Part shown: piece after piece, positions 25,913 through 33,588 of the stretch | How positions within the stretch are numbered: the stretch's first letter is position 1 | Layout of the letters: each line of letters opens with the position of its first letter | NCBI RefSeq assembly: GCF_900107965.1 | Contig: NZ_FNVU01000019.1 | Coordinates: 62,001-126,000, forward strand | Direction: 5' to 3' | Source of the DNA: Actinacidiphila yanglinensis | GTDB taxonomy: Bacteria > Actinomycetota > Actinomycetes > Streptomycetales > Streptomycetaceae | Length of the DNA stretch: 64,000 bases | Translations under genes and position numbers: made by a program | The notes under the pieces: model-generated | Told to the model about the DNA's origin: nothing | Database searches by the model: none | Seen by the model: the letters and a program-made list of their open reading frames with translations, nothing else

Positions 25913-27043
25913 TCAGCCCCAGGGGCAGGTGGCCGCCTGCGCCGCGGGAGCGCGGTGGACGAAGGCGGGGCGCAGCTCCGGGTCCGGCGGATCGTAGTAG
26001 CGGTGGAAGACGGCGGTGGCCGAGCCCGACAGCGGCGGGACGATCCAGCTCCAGTCGGTGGGGACGGGGCGTCCGCGCCTGCCCTCGCGCTCCACGTGGG
26101 CGAGGAAGCGGGTGGACTCACTGTGGTGGTCGGCGATGGTCACCCCCGCCTGCTCGTAGGAGTGCAGTACGGCCAGGTTGAGTTCGACCAGTGCCCGGTC
26201 CCGCCACAGGGTGCGGTCGTTGCCGGTGTCGAGGCCGAACAGGGCGGCGACGGCGGGCAGGCAGTCGTAGCGGTCGGTGTCGCCCAGGTTCCGCGAACCT
26301 ATCTCCGTGCCCATGTACCAGCCGTTGAAGGGCGCCGCCGGGTAGATCACCCCGCCGATCTCCAGGGACATGTCGCTGACGGCCGGCACCGCGTACCAGC
26401 GCAGGCCCATGGCGGCGAACCCCGGGTGGTGCGGATGCGTCAACGGCACCTCCAGCACGGCGTCCTCGGGTATCTCGTAGAACTCCGGGGGGCGGCCGGA
26501 GCCGGGCTGCACCATCAACGGCAGTACCTCGAAGGGGGATTCGCCGCCCTTCCAGCCCAACTCCTTGGCCAGCGCCACCCGATGCGTGCTGCGCGGGTCG
26601 TCGGCGTAGCGCACCAGCTGCTCGCCCAGCAGGGTGGACGCCGGCCGGCCCGGGCGGTCCGGGGCGAAAACGCTGATCACCGGGCGGATGCGGCCGCCGT
26701 TGGTGGCGAGGCGGAGGTGCTCGAAGCAGTGCTCGGCGATGTCGTCCGGGTCCTCGACGTGCCGCAGGTCCCGCACGGTCAGGTTGTTCCAGTACAGGCG
26801 GCCGATGCAGCGCGCCGAGTTGCGCCAGGCCGCCCGCGCGCCGAAGGCCAGCTCCTCGGGCGTGTGCACGTAGGTGCCGTGCAGGTTCACCTCCGCGGCG
26901 ACCTCGGCGATCCTGCGCCGCGGGTCGGTGGCACCCGGGTTCTCCGTGGCGAACTGGCGGATGAAGGTCGCGGCGGCGTCCAGGACGTCGTCGTGCCCGG
27001 GCGGGCGGCGCCGGGGAGCAGCGGATGGACCGGAGGAGTACAC
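25913..27043 (-). CDS. nos: Bacterial nitric oxide synthase oxygenase
   Basis: 376 residues from GTG 27043 (AGGAAAG nine bases upstream). The haem-thiolate site is AWRNSARCIGRLYW with Cys79; the arginine-binding Glu is E247 in FNGWYMGTEIGSRNLGD; the pterin-side segment TDWSWIVPPLSGS is present near 329-341. There is no N-terminal zinc hook and no reductase domain, as in other bacterial NOS. The enzyme oxidises arginine to citrulline and NO, borrowing electrons from other flavoproteins. The gene upstream in the same transcript encodes a flavohemoglobin, 62 bp away. No nitration or toxin genes such as txt are near. Confidence 0.96.
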   Translation of the reverse strand: MYSSGPSAAPRRRPPGHDDVLDAAATFIRQFATENPGATDPRRRIAEVAAEVNLHGTYVHTPEELAFGARAAWRNSARCIGRLYWNNLTVRDLRHVEDPDDIAEHCFEHLRLATNGGRIRPVISVFAPDRPGRPASTLLGEQLVRYADDPRSTHRVALAKELGWKGGESPFEVLPLMVQPGSGRPPEFYEIPEDAVLEVPLTHPHHPGFAAMGLRWYAVPAVSDMSLEIGGVIYPAAPFNGWYMGTEIGSRNLGDTDRYDCLPAVAALFGLDTGNDRTLWRDRALVELNLAVLHSYEQAGVTIADHHSESTRFLAHVEREGRRGRPVPTDWSWIVPPLSGSATAVFHRYYDPPDPELRPAFVHRAPAAQAATCPWG

Positions 27044-27105
27044 AGGTGGGTCTTTCCTGATCGGGGGTTCGTGCGCGCGACGCCCGCCGTACGCGGCCGG
27101 GCTGC

Positions 27106-28431
27106 TCACTCCGCCGCCGGATCCGTCATCTGCCGGGACCGCAGCGAGGCCTCCAGCGCGGGGACGTCGAAGGGGTCGAAGTGGATGCGCTCCTGGGGGA
27201 CGCCCTGCCGGGCGAGGATGGCGGTGGCCTCGGTGACCATGTCGACCGGGCCGGACAGGAAGGCCTCGTGCTCGTACCAGGGCCCGAACTCCCCCAGCAC
27301 GCGCGGCAGGGTGCCCTCCAGCCCGGCGATGCGCTCGTGCGAGACGGCGGCCCGTACCGAGAGCCAGTGGTGGCGCTGGGACATGCGGAGCATGTCGTCG
27401 AGTCCGTAGAGCTCCTCGGCGGTGCGGGCGCCGACGAAGACGTCCACGTAGCGCTTGATCCCGTTGCGGGCGGCCTGCTCGACCAGGGCGCGGATCGGCG
27501 CGACGCCCGTCCCCCCGGCGACACACACCAGATCGCGGTCGCTGCCCGGATCGAGCGTCATCTCGCCCTGCGTGGGCCCCAGTCGGACCACGTCGCCCGG
27601 CCGCGCGTTGTACACCAGGGCCCGGCTGACCTGGCCCTGGCGCACCGCGCGCACGTGGAAGGTGAGGGTGTTGTCGGAGCGCGGGGCGTGCGCGGGCGAG
27701 TAGTAGCGCCAGGCCTTGGGCTGCCAGGGCGTCTCCATGCTCGCGTACTGGCCCGCGGTGTACGGGTAGGGGCCGTCGGGGCGCACGGTGATCTCGGCGA
27801 TCCCGTGGCCGCGATGCAGGTGGTGGACGACCTCCGCCTGCCAGATCGCGGGCCTGTTGAGGGCGTCCTCGTCGGCGGCGTGCATCATCACCTGGGCGAC
27901 GACGCCGTAGCCGTGGGTCCACGCGGCGGCCAGTTCCGGGCTCCACGCCGGGCCGGCGTAGCGGGCGAGCGCGGCGAGGAGGCACTCACCCACCGCGGGG
28001 TAGTGCCCGTGCAGGGCGCCGAACTTGCGGTGGTCCTTGCCCAGCCGGCTGCAGAAGCGCACCAGGTTCTCCGCATCGTCGACCAGGTCGACGATGTGGA
28101 GCAGCCCGCGCAGCAGGCGGTCGCGCTGGACGTCCAGGTTGTCCGGGAACAGCCCGCGCACCTGGGGGTACCGGGTGAAAAGGATGGCGTAGAAGTACAC
28201 CGTCATCTCGCCCGCGAACGGGCCGACCACGGCCACGCTGGCGCGCATCAACGCGATTTCGTCGGGCGTCAGCGGAACGAGCTCGGGGAGTGGGATCGAT
28301 GGGGGAGGGGGCGGCGCGGGAGCGGGTGGATCCGCCGCGTTTTCCGGCCCTGATGCCGGTACGGACGGATCGGTTCCAGCCTCCCCCCGGCGCTTGTCAG
28401 CGCCCCGCGAAGAACGTGGGGAGAATTTCAC
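27106..28431 (-). CDS. Flavohemoglobin (globin plus FAD/NAD reductase)
   Basis: 441 residues from GTG 28431. A 50-residue Pro-rich lead precedes the globin domain (LTPDEIALMRASV; Tyr in VYFYAILF; proximal His in GKDHRKFG; HYPAVGECLL). The reductase follows, with FAD motif RYYSPAHAP and NAD motif GGTGVAPIRAL, ending FDPFD. Such proteins turn NO and oxygen into nitrate, or pass electrons to partner haem proteins. Directly upstream of nos, it could clear NO made by the synthase, feed it electrons, or both. The N-terminal start is uncertain: the GTG lies in a palindrome and lacks a good ribosome site. Confidence 0.92.
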   Translation of the reverse strand: MKFSPRSSRGADKRRGEAGTDPSVPASGPENAADPPAPAPPPPPSIPLPELVPLTPDEIALMRASVAVVGPFAGEMTVYFYAILFTRYPQVRGLFPDNLDVQRDRLLRGLLHIVDLVDDAENLVRFCSRLGKDHRKFGALHGHYPAVGECLLAALARYAGPAWSPELAAAWTHGYGVVAQVMMHAADEDALNRPAIWQAEVVHHLHRGHGIAEITVRPDGPYPYTAGQYASMETPWQPKAWRYYSPAHAPRSDNTLTFHVRAVRQGQVSRALVYNARPGDVVRLGPTQGEMTLDPGSDRDLVCVAGGTGVAPIRALVEQAARNGIKRYVDVFVGARTAEELYGLDDMLRMSQRHHWLSVRAAVSHERIAGLEGTLPRVLGEFGPWYEHEAFLSGPVDMVTEATAILARQGVPQERIHFDPFDVPALEASLRSRQMTDPAAE

Positions 28432-28456
28432 CGGGCATCACCCGGTACACGTGAAA
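28426..28456. promoter_or_regulatory. Nested inverted repeat over the flavohemoglobin start
   Basis: Outer arms TTTCAC (28426-28431) and GTGAAA (28451-28456) enclose ACCGGG (28430-28435) and CCCGGT (28441-28446). The left outer arm includes the annotated GTG start. It may be an operator, a translation-blocking hairpin, or a sign that the start is wrong. Confidence 0.45.
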
Positions 28457-28550
28457 TCGTCATCAGCATAAGGGAAAGCCATTGTCAGAACGGTGGGGTC
28501 CGGTGGCTGCCGTGAGCGCTGAAAAATCGGTTCGCGGCCGCCGGAATCAG

Positions 28551-28568
28551 GAAAATGACGGCATTTTC
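28551..28568. promoter_or_regulatory. AT-rich palindrome upstream of the flavohemoglobin gene
   Basis: GAAAATG-ACGG-CATTTTC: perfect 7-bp arms around 4 nt, 120 bp before the flavohemoglobin start. AT-rich palindromes stand out in this genome and often mark operators. No T-run or gene end explains it as a terminator. Confidence 0.45.
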
Positions 28569-28761
28569 TCCACCCGTGTGGTGTGAAATCCGGGCACGTC
28601 CGACACCTGCTCGGAGTGCCGCGCCGACTGGGTGGGGCGATCGGCGCGCAACGGAAGAACGTCGAGCTGACGTGCAGTCATGCGCGATGTTGGATCCGGC
28701 ATCGGCGGGGAGCCTCCCTGGGGCACCGTGCCGCACGGGGACGGGCGGCAGGAACGCGCTC

Positions 28762-28789
28762 ACCCTAATACAAAACCTTCACGCGTCAA
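28762..28789 (-). promoter_or_regulatory. Candidate housekeeping promoter reading toward flavohemoglobin-nos
   Basis: On the minus strand TTGACG (28789-28784) and TAGGGT (28767-28762) are 16 bp apart, a good match to principal-sigma promoters. Transcription would start near 28755 and give a leader of about 320 nt. Confidence 0.45.
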
Positions 28790-29489
28790 CCGCCGGATGC
28801 GCGCACGGTTTCGGGGCGCCACATGGTAACGCCCCGTCAGTTCTGGTCCATCCGGGGCCCGTCACACCGTGTGCGGCGACCGGAAAAAGTCCCGTATCAA
28901 CCGAAAACTCCAGGCCCTCGCGGTTCGGTGCGGAAGTTGATTTCGGCGGTGCTGCGTGCTGTTCTCCACGGCCGTCGGAAGCAGATTGACCCAGCGGAAT
29001 TGGGGAGCGGTTACATCGATCACATTCCCGCACTGGCCTTCGCGTTTCGCCTACGGTAGGGTCCGGGTCTCCACCGGGAACACGAAAGTGCGTTCCGAGC
29101 GGGGCTGACGAGGGCTGCCCGGTCCCTCATTTCCACCCGGGCACATTTGCGCCGGGCGCCGAGCAGCGTCGTCCCGTTCACCGGCGTGCCGCGGGCGTCA
29201 AGCGGTTGCCGTAGCTCCGCTGCTGCGAGGCCACGGGGCACCCGGCACTGCGTCTGGGCCCTGTACCGCTTGAGCAGGGCGGTGATCGGCTCGCTCCACG
29301 CCACACCGTTCAGCTCGACCAGCAGATCGTCTGGGCACAACGCGTAGAGGTCATCCCACCAACGCCGTTCCCTGTTGTCCCAGACCCGCTACCCGCCCGA
29401 CAGCGCTCTCCAATCGGCCGCCGGCGTTGCGTCAGGGGCGGCTCACGGCGCGGTCTCCCATCCGGCCGGCGGACGACCGATCGCGGAGC

Positions 29490-29963
29490 TCAGTCGCCGG
29501 AGGAGCCGAAGAATCCGACGTGGCTGGGTTGACCTTCGGTGTGGAGGACGACGTAGACACCGGTCCAGCGCATCCGGTCTTCTCCCAGCAACGTCGTGTC
29601 CTCTTCCATGGGATTTCTGGTCCTCATGGCCTCGTGTGCCCGAGCCATCGCGTCCTGGTACTGCTCCACCGTCGGGCGATCCGTGCCGAAGTGATGGACG
29701 AGCCGGGCGTTGGTCAGCGGGCGGACTGTGAAGTAGTCCGCCTCCTGGTCAGGCACGGTCGACCCGGTTGTCCAGCGCACGTCCAGAATCGAATGAGTTC
29801 CCTCCTCACCCATGAACTCCTCGTCCTCGTAGAGTTCCTCACGGCTCGCGTACTCCTCGCCGTCGCCGTATCGCTCCTGGAAGACCTCTTCGTGCAACGC
29901 TTCAAGCGTCGCCTCGACACTTCCCCTGTACGGAGTGACGTAGTCCCACCCGCTCGCGCCCAT
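29490..29963 (-). CDS. Conserved hypothetical protein of immunity-like type
   Basis: 157 residues from ATG 29963, with GAGGGG six bases upstream. It begins MGASGWDYVTPYRGSVEATL and holds THSILDV and a C-terminal VGFFGSSGD. From memory, Streptomyces genomes carry many paralogues with MGASGWDY at the start and WGYSGD at the end, often near toxin-like or accessory genes; function is not established. It is acidic in the middle (EELYEDEEFMGEE), with no membrane segment. No toxin gene is adjacent here. Confidence 0.72.
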   Translation of the reverse strand: MGASGWDYVTPYRGSVEATLEALHEEVFQERYGDGEEYASREELYEDEEFMGEEGTHSILDVRWTTGSTVPDQEADYFTVRPLTNARLVHHFGTDRPTVEQYQDAMARAHEAMRTRNPMEEDTTLLGEDRMRWTGVYVVLHTEGQPSHVGFFGSSGD

Positions 29964-30238
29964 GGCCAGCCCCTCTTCCCGGTTGCTGCGTGACCGCGGC
30001 CGACGGTACTGGCCCACTCCGACAACCGATGGGCGGCGTCGACGATCCGACGGTCACCGTTCTCCCGTCCATGCCGGCCCGGACCGCGGCCGCGTCAGGG
30101 TCTGATCCGGCACCACGCGGCGGCTGTCAGCGCCCGGATCCAGCATGCCGAGCGTCGGGGTTCCTGCCGCATCCTCCGTGCAACTCCTGGGTGGACACGG
30201 TCTCGAACCGCATGAACGTTGCCTGTTGGGGAGGAACC

Positions 30239-31000
30239 GTGGGGGCCAAGACCGGCCTGCTCGTGTACGCGGACGGGATGTCCCGGAGCTGCTGCGGCAG
30301 GTGGAAGCAGCTCCGGCAGAACCGGCGTTCGCGCTGATGCGGCGTCTCTACCCGGGCTGGGAGATCACCGAAGGCCAGGGCTCCACCCTTGGGGACGGCG
30401 TGTATCCACCTGAGGGAACCGTCTACGCCGCGAGATGGTCCGGCGTGGAGATCGTCTGCGACCAGGGTGTGATCATCGATGTCCCGTCACAGCTTCGAGA
30501 GCCTCTCGTCGCGGCGAGTCGTGGGCGGCGGCTGGTCCTGCATGCCATGCACAGCGTGGTCGACTGGCTGGCGTTCGCCGTCTGGGAGGACGGACGGCTC
30601 ATCCGCTCCCTGAGCCTGTCGCCGGACAGCGGGATCATGGAGAACATCGGCGATCCGCTCCCCTTCGAACTGCCCTACTGGGCCGGGGACCGTCCGGCTG
30701 ACGTCGTTCCCGTGGCCGGACGAGGAGGACGACGAGCCCTATCCGCTGGCCTTCCACCCCCTCGACCTCGGGGAAGAGGCACTGCGCGCGCTCTGCGGAT
30801 TCGTACGGGAGGGCTGTCCCGAACCTGGCGACATCGACGCGGAGAGCATCCCGCTTCATGGCTTCACCGTGCGGGACCCGAGCGGTCCGACTCGGGCCGA
30901 GAAAGAAGCGGCGCAGCGAAGGCTCACGGAAGCCATGGGACCACCGCGCTTCTACTCGATGGGGCCCGACGGGACGCTCATCGAGCGCAGTCTCCCCTAG
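30239..31000 (+). pseudogene. DUF6928-type gene broken by two compensating frameshifts
   Basis: GTG 30239 with GAGGAA upstream starts VGAKTGLLVYADG. A missing G near 30278 moves the frame; the next part reads DVPELLRQV, then MRRLYPGWEI, VYPPEGT and HAMHSVVDWLAFAVW. An extra G in CCCGTGG near 30715 restores a frame reading WPDEDDEPYPLAFHPLDLGE to a TAG at 30998-31000. Joined, it is a full-length member of a Streptomyces family of unknown function (recalled as DUF6928). Either a recent pseudogene or two sequencing errors. Confidence 0.75.
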
Positions 31001-31074
31001 CGCGTACCGCCGGCCCAGGATCTGGTGGCCGTTCTCCCAGCCGCGAGCCACTGCCGTGGACGGCCCCCCACACA

Positions 31075-31116
31075 CATGCCCCCTCCCCGCGGAAGAACCC
31101 GCAGGTCGGGGGCATG
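31075..31116 (-). terminator. gpmA terminator
   Basis: Arms CATGCCCCC (31075-31083) and GGGGGCATG (31108-31116), with further pairing inside (GCGG/CCGC), starting 15 bp past the gpmA stop. Confidence 0.75.
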
Positions 31117-31130
31117 GTCGGCTTGAAGGG

Positions 31131-31889
31131 CTACTTCTTGCCCTGGTTCTTGACCGCCTCGATCGACGCGGCGGCCGCGTCCGGGTCGAGGTAGGTGCCG
31201 CCCGGGGTGATCGGGTGGAAGTCGGCGTCCAGGTCGTAGGCGAGGGGGATGCCGGTCGGGATGTTGAGGCCCGCGATGTCGGCGTCGGAGACGTTGTCGA
31301 GGTGCTTGACCAGCGCCCGCAGGGAGTTGCCGTGGGCGGCGACGAGGACCGTGCGGCCGGCGAGCAGGTCGGGGACGATGCCGTCGTACCAGTAGGGCAG
31401 CATCCGGTGCACCACGTCCTTGAGGCACTCGGTGCGGGGGCGCAGCTCCGGCGGGAGGACGGCGTAGCGCGGGTCGTCGGACTGGGAGAACTCCGTACCG
31501 TCGGCGAGCGGCGGCGGCGGGGTGTCGTAGGAGCGGCGCCACAGCATGAACTGCTCCTCGCCGAACTCCGCGAGGGTCTGCGCCTTGTCCTTGCCCTGGA
31601 GGGCGCCGTAGTGCCGCTCGTTCAGCCGCCAGGAGCGCTTGACCGGGATCCACAGCCGGTCGGCCGCCTCCAGCGCGAGCTGGGAGGTGCGGATCGCGCG
31701 CCGGAGCACCGAGGTGTGCAGCACGTCGGGGAGCAGCCCGGCGTCCTTGAGCAGCTCGCCGCCCCGGACCGCCTCCTTCTCACCCTTGTCGTTGAGGTTG
31801 ACGTCCACCCAGCCGGTGAAGAGGTTCTTCGCGTTCCACTCGCTCTCGCCGTGGCGGAGCAGGATCAGCTTGTACGCAGCAGCAGCCAT
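31131..31889 (-). CDS. gpmA: 2,3-bisphosphoglycerate-dependent phosphoglycerate mutase
   Basis: 252 residues. The phosphohistidine motif LLRHGESEWN, the RRAIRTS segment, NERHYGALQGKDK and the second His in LVAAHGNSLRAL are all intact. It interconverts 3- and 2-phosphoglycerate in glycolysis and gluconeogenesis. ATG 31889 lies only one base after GGAGG, unusually close, so initiation may use a different register of the site. Probably monocistronic, with a terminator after it and an oxidoreductase gene 68 bp upstream on the same strand. Confidence 0.95.
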   Translation of the reverse strand: MAAAAYKLILLRHGESEWNAKNLFTGWVDVNLNDKGEKEAVRGGELLKDAGLLPDVLHTSVLRRAIRTSQLALEAADRLWIPVKRSWRLNERHYGALQGKDKAQTLAEFGEEQFMLWRRSYDTPPPPLADGTEFSQSDDPRYAVLPPELRPRTECLKDVVHRMLPYWYDGIVPDLLAGRTVLVAAHGNSLRALVKHLDNVSDADIAGLNIPTGIPLAYDLDADFHPITPGGTYLDPDAAAASIEAVKNQGKK

Positions 31890-31957
31890 ACCTCCGAGCG
31901 TAATGGAATGACCTCCGCGCCCCTCGACCGCCCCGGCACCGGCCGGACACCCGGTGA

Positions 31958-32950
31958 TCAGCTCTTACGGTCGGCCGTCGCGGACCCGTCCGGAGCGGGC
32001 GGCGCCACCCGCACCACGCTCTTGCCGAGCGTCACCCCCGCGCCCAGCCGGTGGACCGCGGTGGCCAGGTCGGCGAGCTCGTACGCGGCACTGATGCCGA
32101 CCCGGAGGTCGCCCGCCGCCACGAGGTCCAGCGCGGCACGCATCGACGCGGCCAGCCGCTCGGGGTGGGTGCGGCCGAGCAGGTTGCCGTTGTGGGTGAG
32201 CAGGGAGAGGCCGCGGGCGAGCAACTCGTCGGACGCCACGCGGACCGGCTCGGACGTCGCGATGCTGCCGTAGGCGACCAGCCGCCCGTGGTCGGCGAGC
32301 AGCGCGAGACTCGCCTCGCGGGTCGCGCCGCCGACCGGGTCGAGGACGGCGTCGAAGCGCTCCGCGGCGAGGGCTCCGGCGGCGAACTCCGCCCGGGTCA
32401 GGGTCCGTCCGTACCCGAACCCGGCCGCGTGGGCCGCCCGCGCGGGCGTACCGGCGACCCCGGTCACGGACGCGGCACCGGCGGCACGCGCGAGTTGCCC
32501 GGCGAGGATGCCGACCCCGCCGGCGGCGGCGTGCACGAGAACGCGGTCGCCGGGCCGGATCCGGGCCGCGCCGTACACCAGGTCGTACGCGGTGGGACCG
32601 CCCCAGCCCAGGCCGGCGGCGTCGCGCAACGACACCGCGCCGACGGGCACGGCAAGGGCCGCGGGGGCGACCGCGACCTCGGCGTACCCGCCCGCGGGCG
32701 GCAGCGCGAGCACCGCCTCGCCGGCACGTGCCGGGTCGACTCCGGCGCCGACCGCGGTGATGTGCCCCGCCACCTCGAAGCCCGGCACGAACGGCCGCGG
32801 CACCGGGAAGTGGCCGTCGCGCACGAGCACATCGCCGTACTGGATCCCGGCCCACGCGACGCGGACCGCGACCTCGCCCGGGCCGGGACGGGGCTGCTCG
32901 GCCTCGACGAGCCGGTAGGCGCCTGCCGCGGTGAGTTCGACGCTCTTCAT
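31958..32950 (-). CDS. Zinc-independent alcohol dehydrogenase / quinone oxidoreductase family protein
   Basis: 330 residues from ATG 32950 (AGGAGG nine bases upstream). The GroES-like domain starts MKSVELTAAG; the Rossmann motif AAAGGVGILAGQLA binds NADPH. Zinc-ligand cysteines are absent, so it belongs with QOR-type reductases that act on quinones or enones. It is divergent from a MarR regulator with a palindrome between the two starts, a layout usual for a redox-stress reductase controlled by its neighbour. Confidence 0.88.
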   Translation of the reverse strand: MKSVELTAAGAYRLVEAEQPRPGPGEVAVRVAWAGIQYGDVLVRDGHFPVPRPFVPGFEVAGHITAVGAGVDPARAGEAVLALPPAGGYAEVAVAPAALAVPVGAVSLRDAAGLGWGGPTAYDLVYGAARIRPGDRVLVHAAAGGVGILAGQLARAAGAASVTGVAGTPARAAHAAGFGYGRTLTRAEFAAGALAAERFDAVLDPVGGATREASLALLADHGRLVAYGSIATSEPVRVASDELLARGLSLLTHNGNLLGRTHPERLAASMRAALDLVAAGDLRVGISAAYELADLATAVHRLGAGVTLGKSVVRVAPPAPDGSATADRKS

Positions 32951-32975
32951 CCGTCACAACCTCCTGGGTTGTCTC

Positions 32976-32989
32976 AGTATCCTGATACT
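32976..32989. promoter_or_regulatory. Palindrome between oxidoreductase and MarR genes
   Basis: AGTATC-CT-GATACT, perfect 6-bp arms, 26 bp before the oxidoreductase start. The half-site AGTATC recurs at 33010-33015. Three copies of GAAGCTG(A/T)G follow at 33018, 33031 and 33049. GATACT can serve as a -10 on either strand, so a bound repressor would block both genes. Confidence 0.6.
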
Positions 32990-33072
32990 CACGCGGCTCG
33001 AATCCAAGCAGTATCAGGAAGCTGAGTCAAGAAGCTGAGCCAACGCAGGAAGCTGTGAAAGGGTGAGCGCCG

Positions 33073-33525
33073 ATGGGAGCCACGACCGAGGTCCCCGAGG
33101 AGGAGTACCTGTGCACGCGGATTCGACAGACCGAGCAGGCGCTGACCGCCCACCACGAGGCGGTGCTGCGCCGCTACGGCCTGGCGATGACGCAGTACGC
33201 CGTCCTGCTCGCGCTCTCCCGTGAGGACGGCCGGTCCGGCGCCCAACTCGCCCGCGCGTGCGGGGTCACCCAGCAGAGCATGGCCGGGGTGCTGACCAAC
33301 CTCGGCGGCAAGGGGCTGATCAGCCGCGCCCCCTCCCCCGCGCACGCCAAGGTCCAGCTCACCTCGCTCACGCCCGACGGCCGCGCGCTGCTCGACCGGG
33401 TGTACGGCGAAGTGGACGCCTTGGAGAAGGAGTTGGCCGCCGCGTTCAGCCCCGCGGAGCGCACCGCGCTGTGCGACCTGCTCGATCGCGCGACGGCCGC
33501 GCTCCGCCGCGGCACGCCGCGCTGA
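33073..33525 (+). CDS. MarR-family transcriptional regulator
   Basis: 150 residues from ATG 33073, with AAAGGG nine bases upstream. A winged-helix core is clear: MTQYAVLLALSRE, then ARACGVTQQSMAGVLTNLGG as the recognition helix region and the wing around AKVQLTSLTPDGRAL. MarR proteins are dimeric repressors released by phenolics or oxidants. Its likely targets are itself and the divergent oxidoreductase through the palindrome at 32976. No cysteine near the N-terminus suggests a thiol switch; Cys14 and a mid-protein Cys are present but unproven. Confidence 0.92.
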   Translation: MGATTEVPEEEYLCTRIRQTEQALTAHHEAVLRRYGLAMTQYAVLLALSREDGRSGAQLARACGVTQQSMAGVLTNLGGKGLISRAPSPAHAKVQLTSLTPDGRALLDRVYGEVDALEKELAAAFSPAERTALCDLLDRATAALRRGTPR

Positions 33526-33588
33526 CCGGCCGCGCCGACCCGGGGGCGCCGCGCCGACCCGGGGGGGAGACCGCGCCAACCGCCCACC

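Larger units (their letters stand above)
28457..29489. other. Long lower-GC region upstream of the flavohemoglobin-nos genes
   Basis: About 1 kb with no gene I can defend. GC is visibly below the flanks. Features seen: an AT-rich palindrome at 28551-28568, a minus-strand promoter candidate at 28762-28789, and a short minus-strand coding-like stretch near 29230-29376 (WWDDLYALCPDDLLVELNG) that begins just after a stop codon and matches no family I know. It may be a remnant. Local ORFs at 28485-28763 and 28555-28989 have poor composition and no ribosome sites. Confidence 0.5.

Noticed and set aside
28485..28763. 92-residue minus-strand frame in the flavohemoglobin leader
   Set aside because: Start overlaps the -10 of the promoter candidate and the sequence resembles no protein.
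28555..28989. 144-residue plus-strand frame
   Set aside because: No ribosome site, poor composition, no domain; sits in a likely regulatory region.
28790..29489. Mobile-element scar
   Set aside because: No transposase motif, terminal repeat or target duplication could be found.
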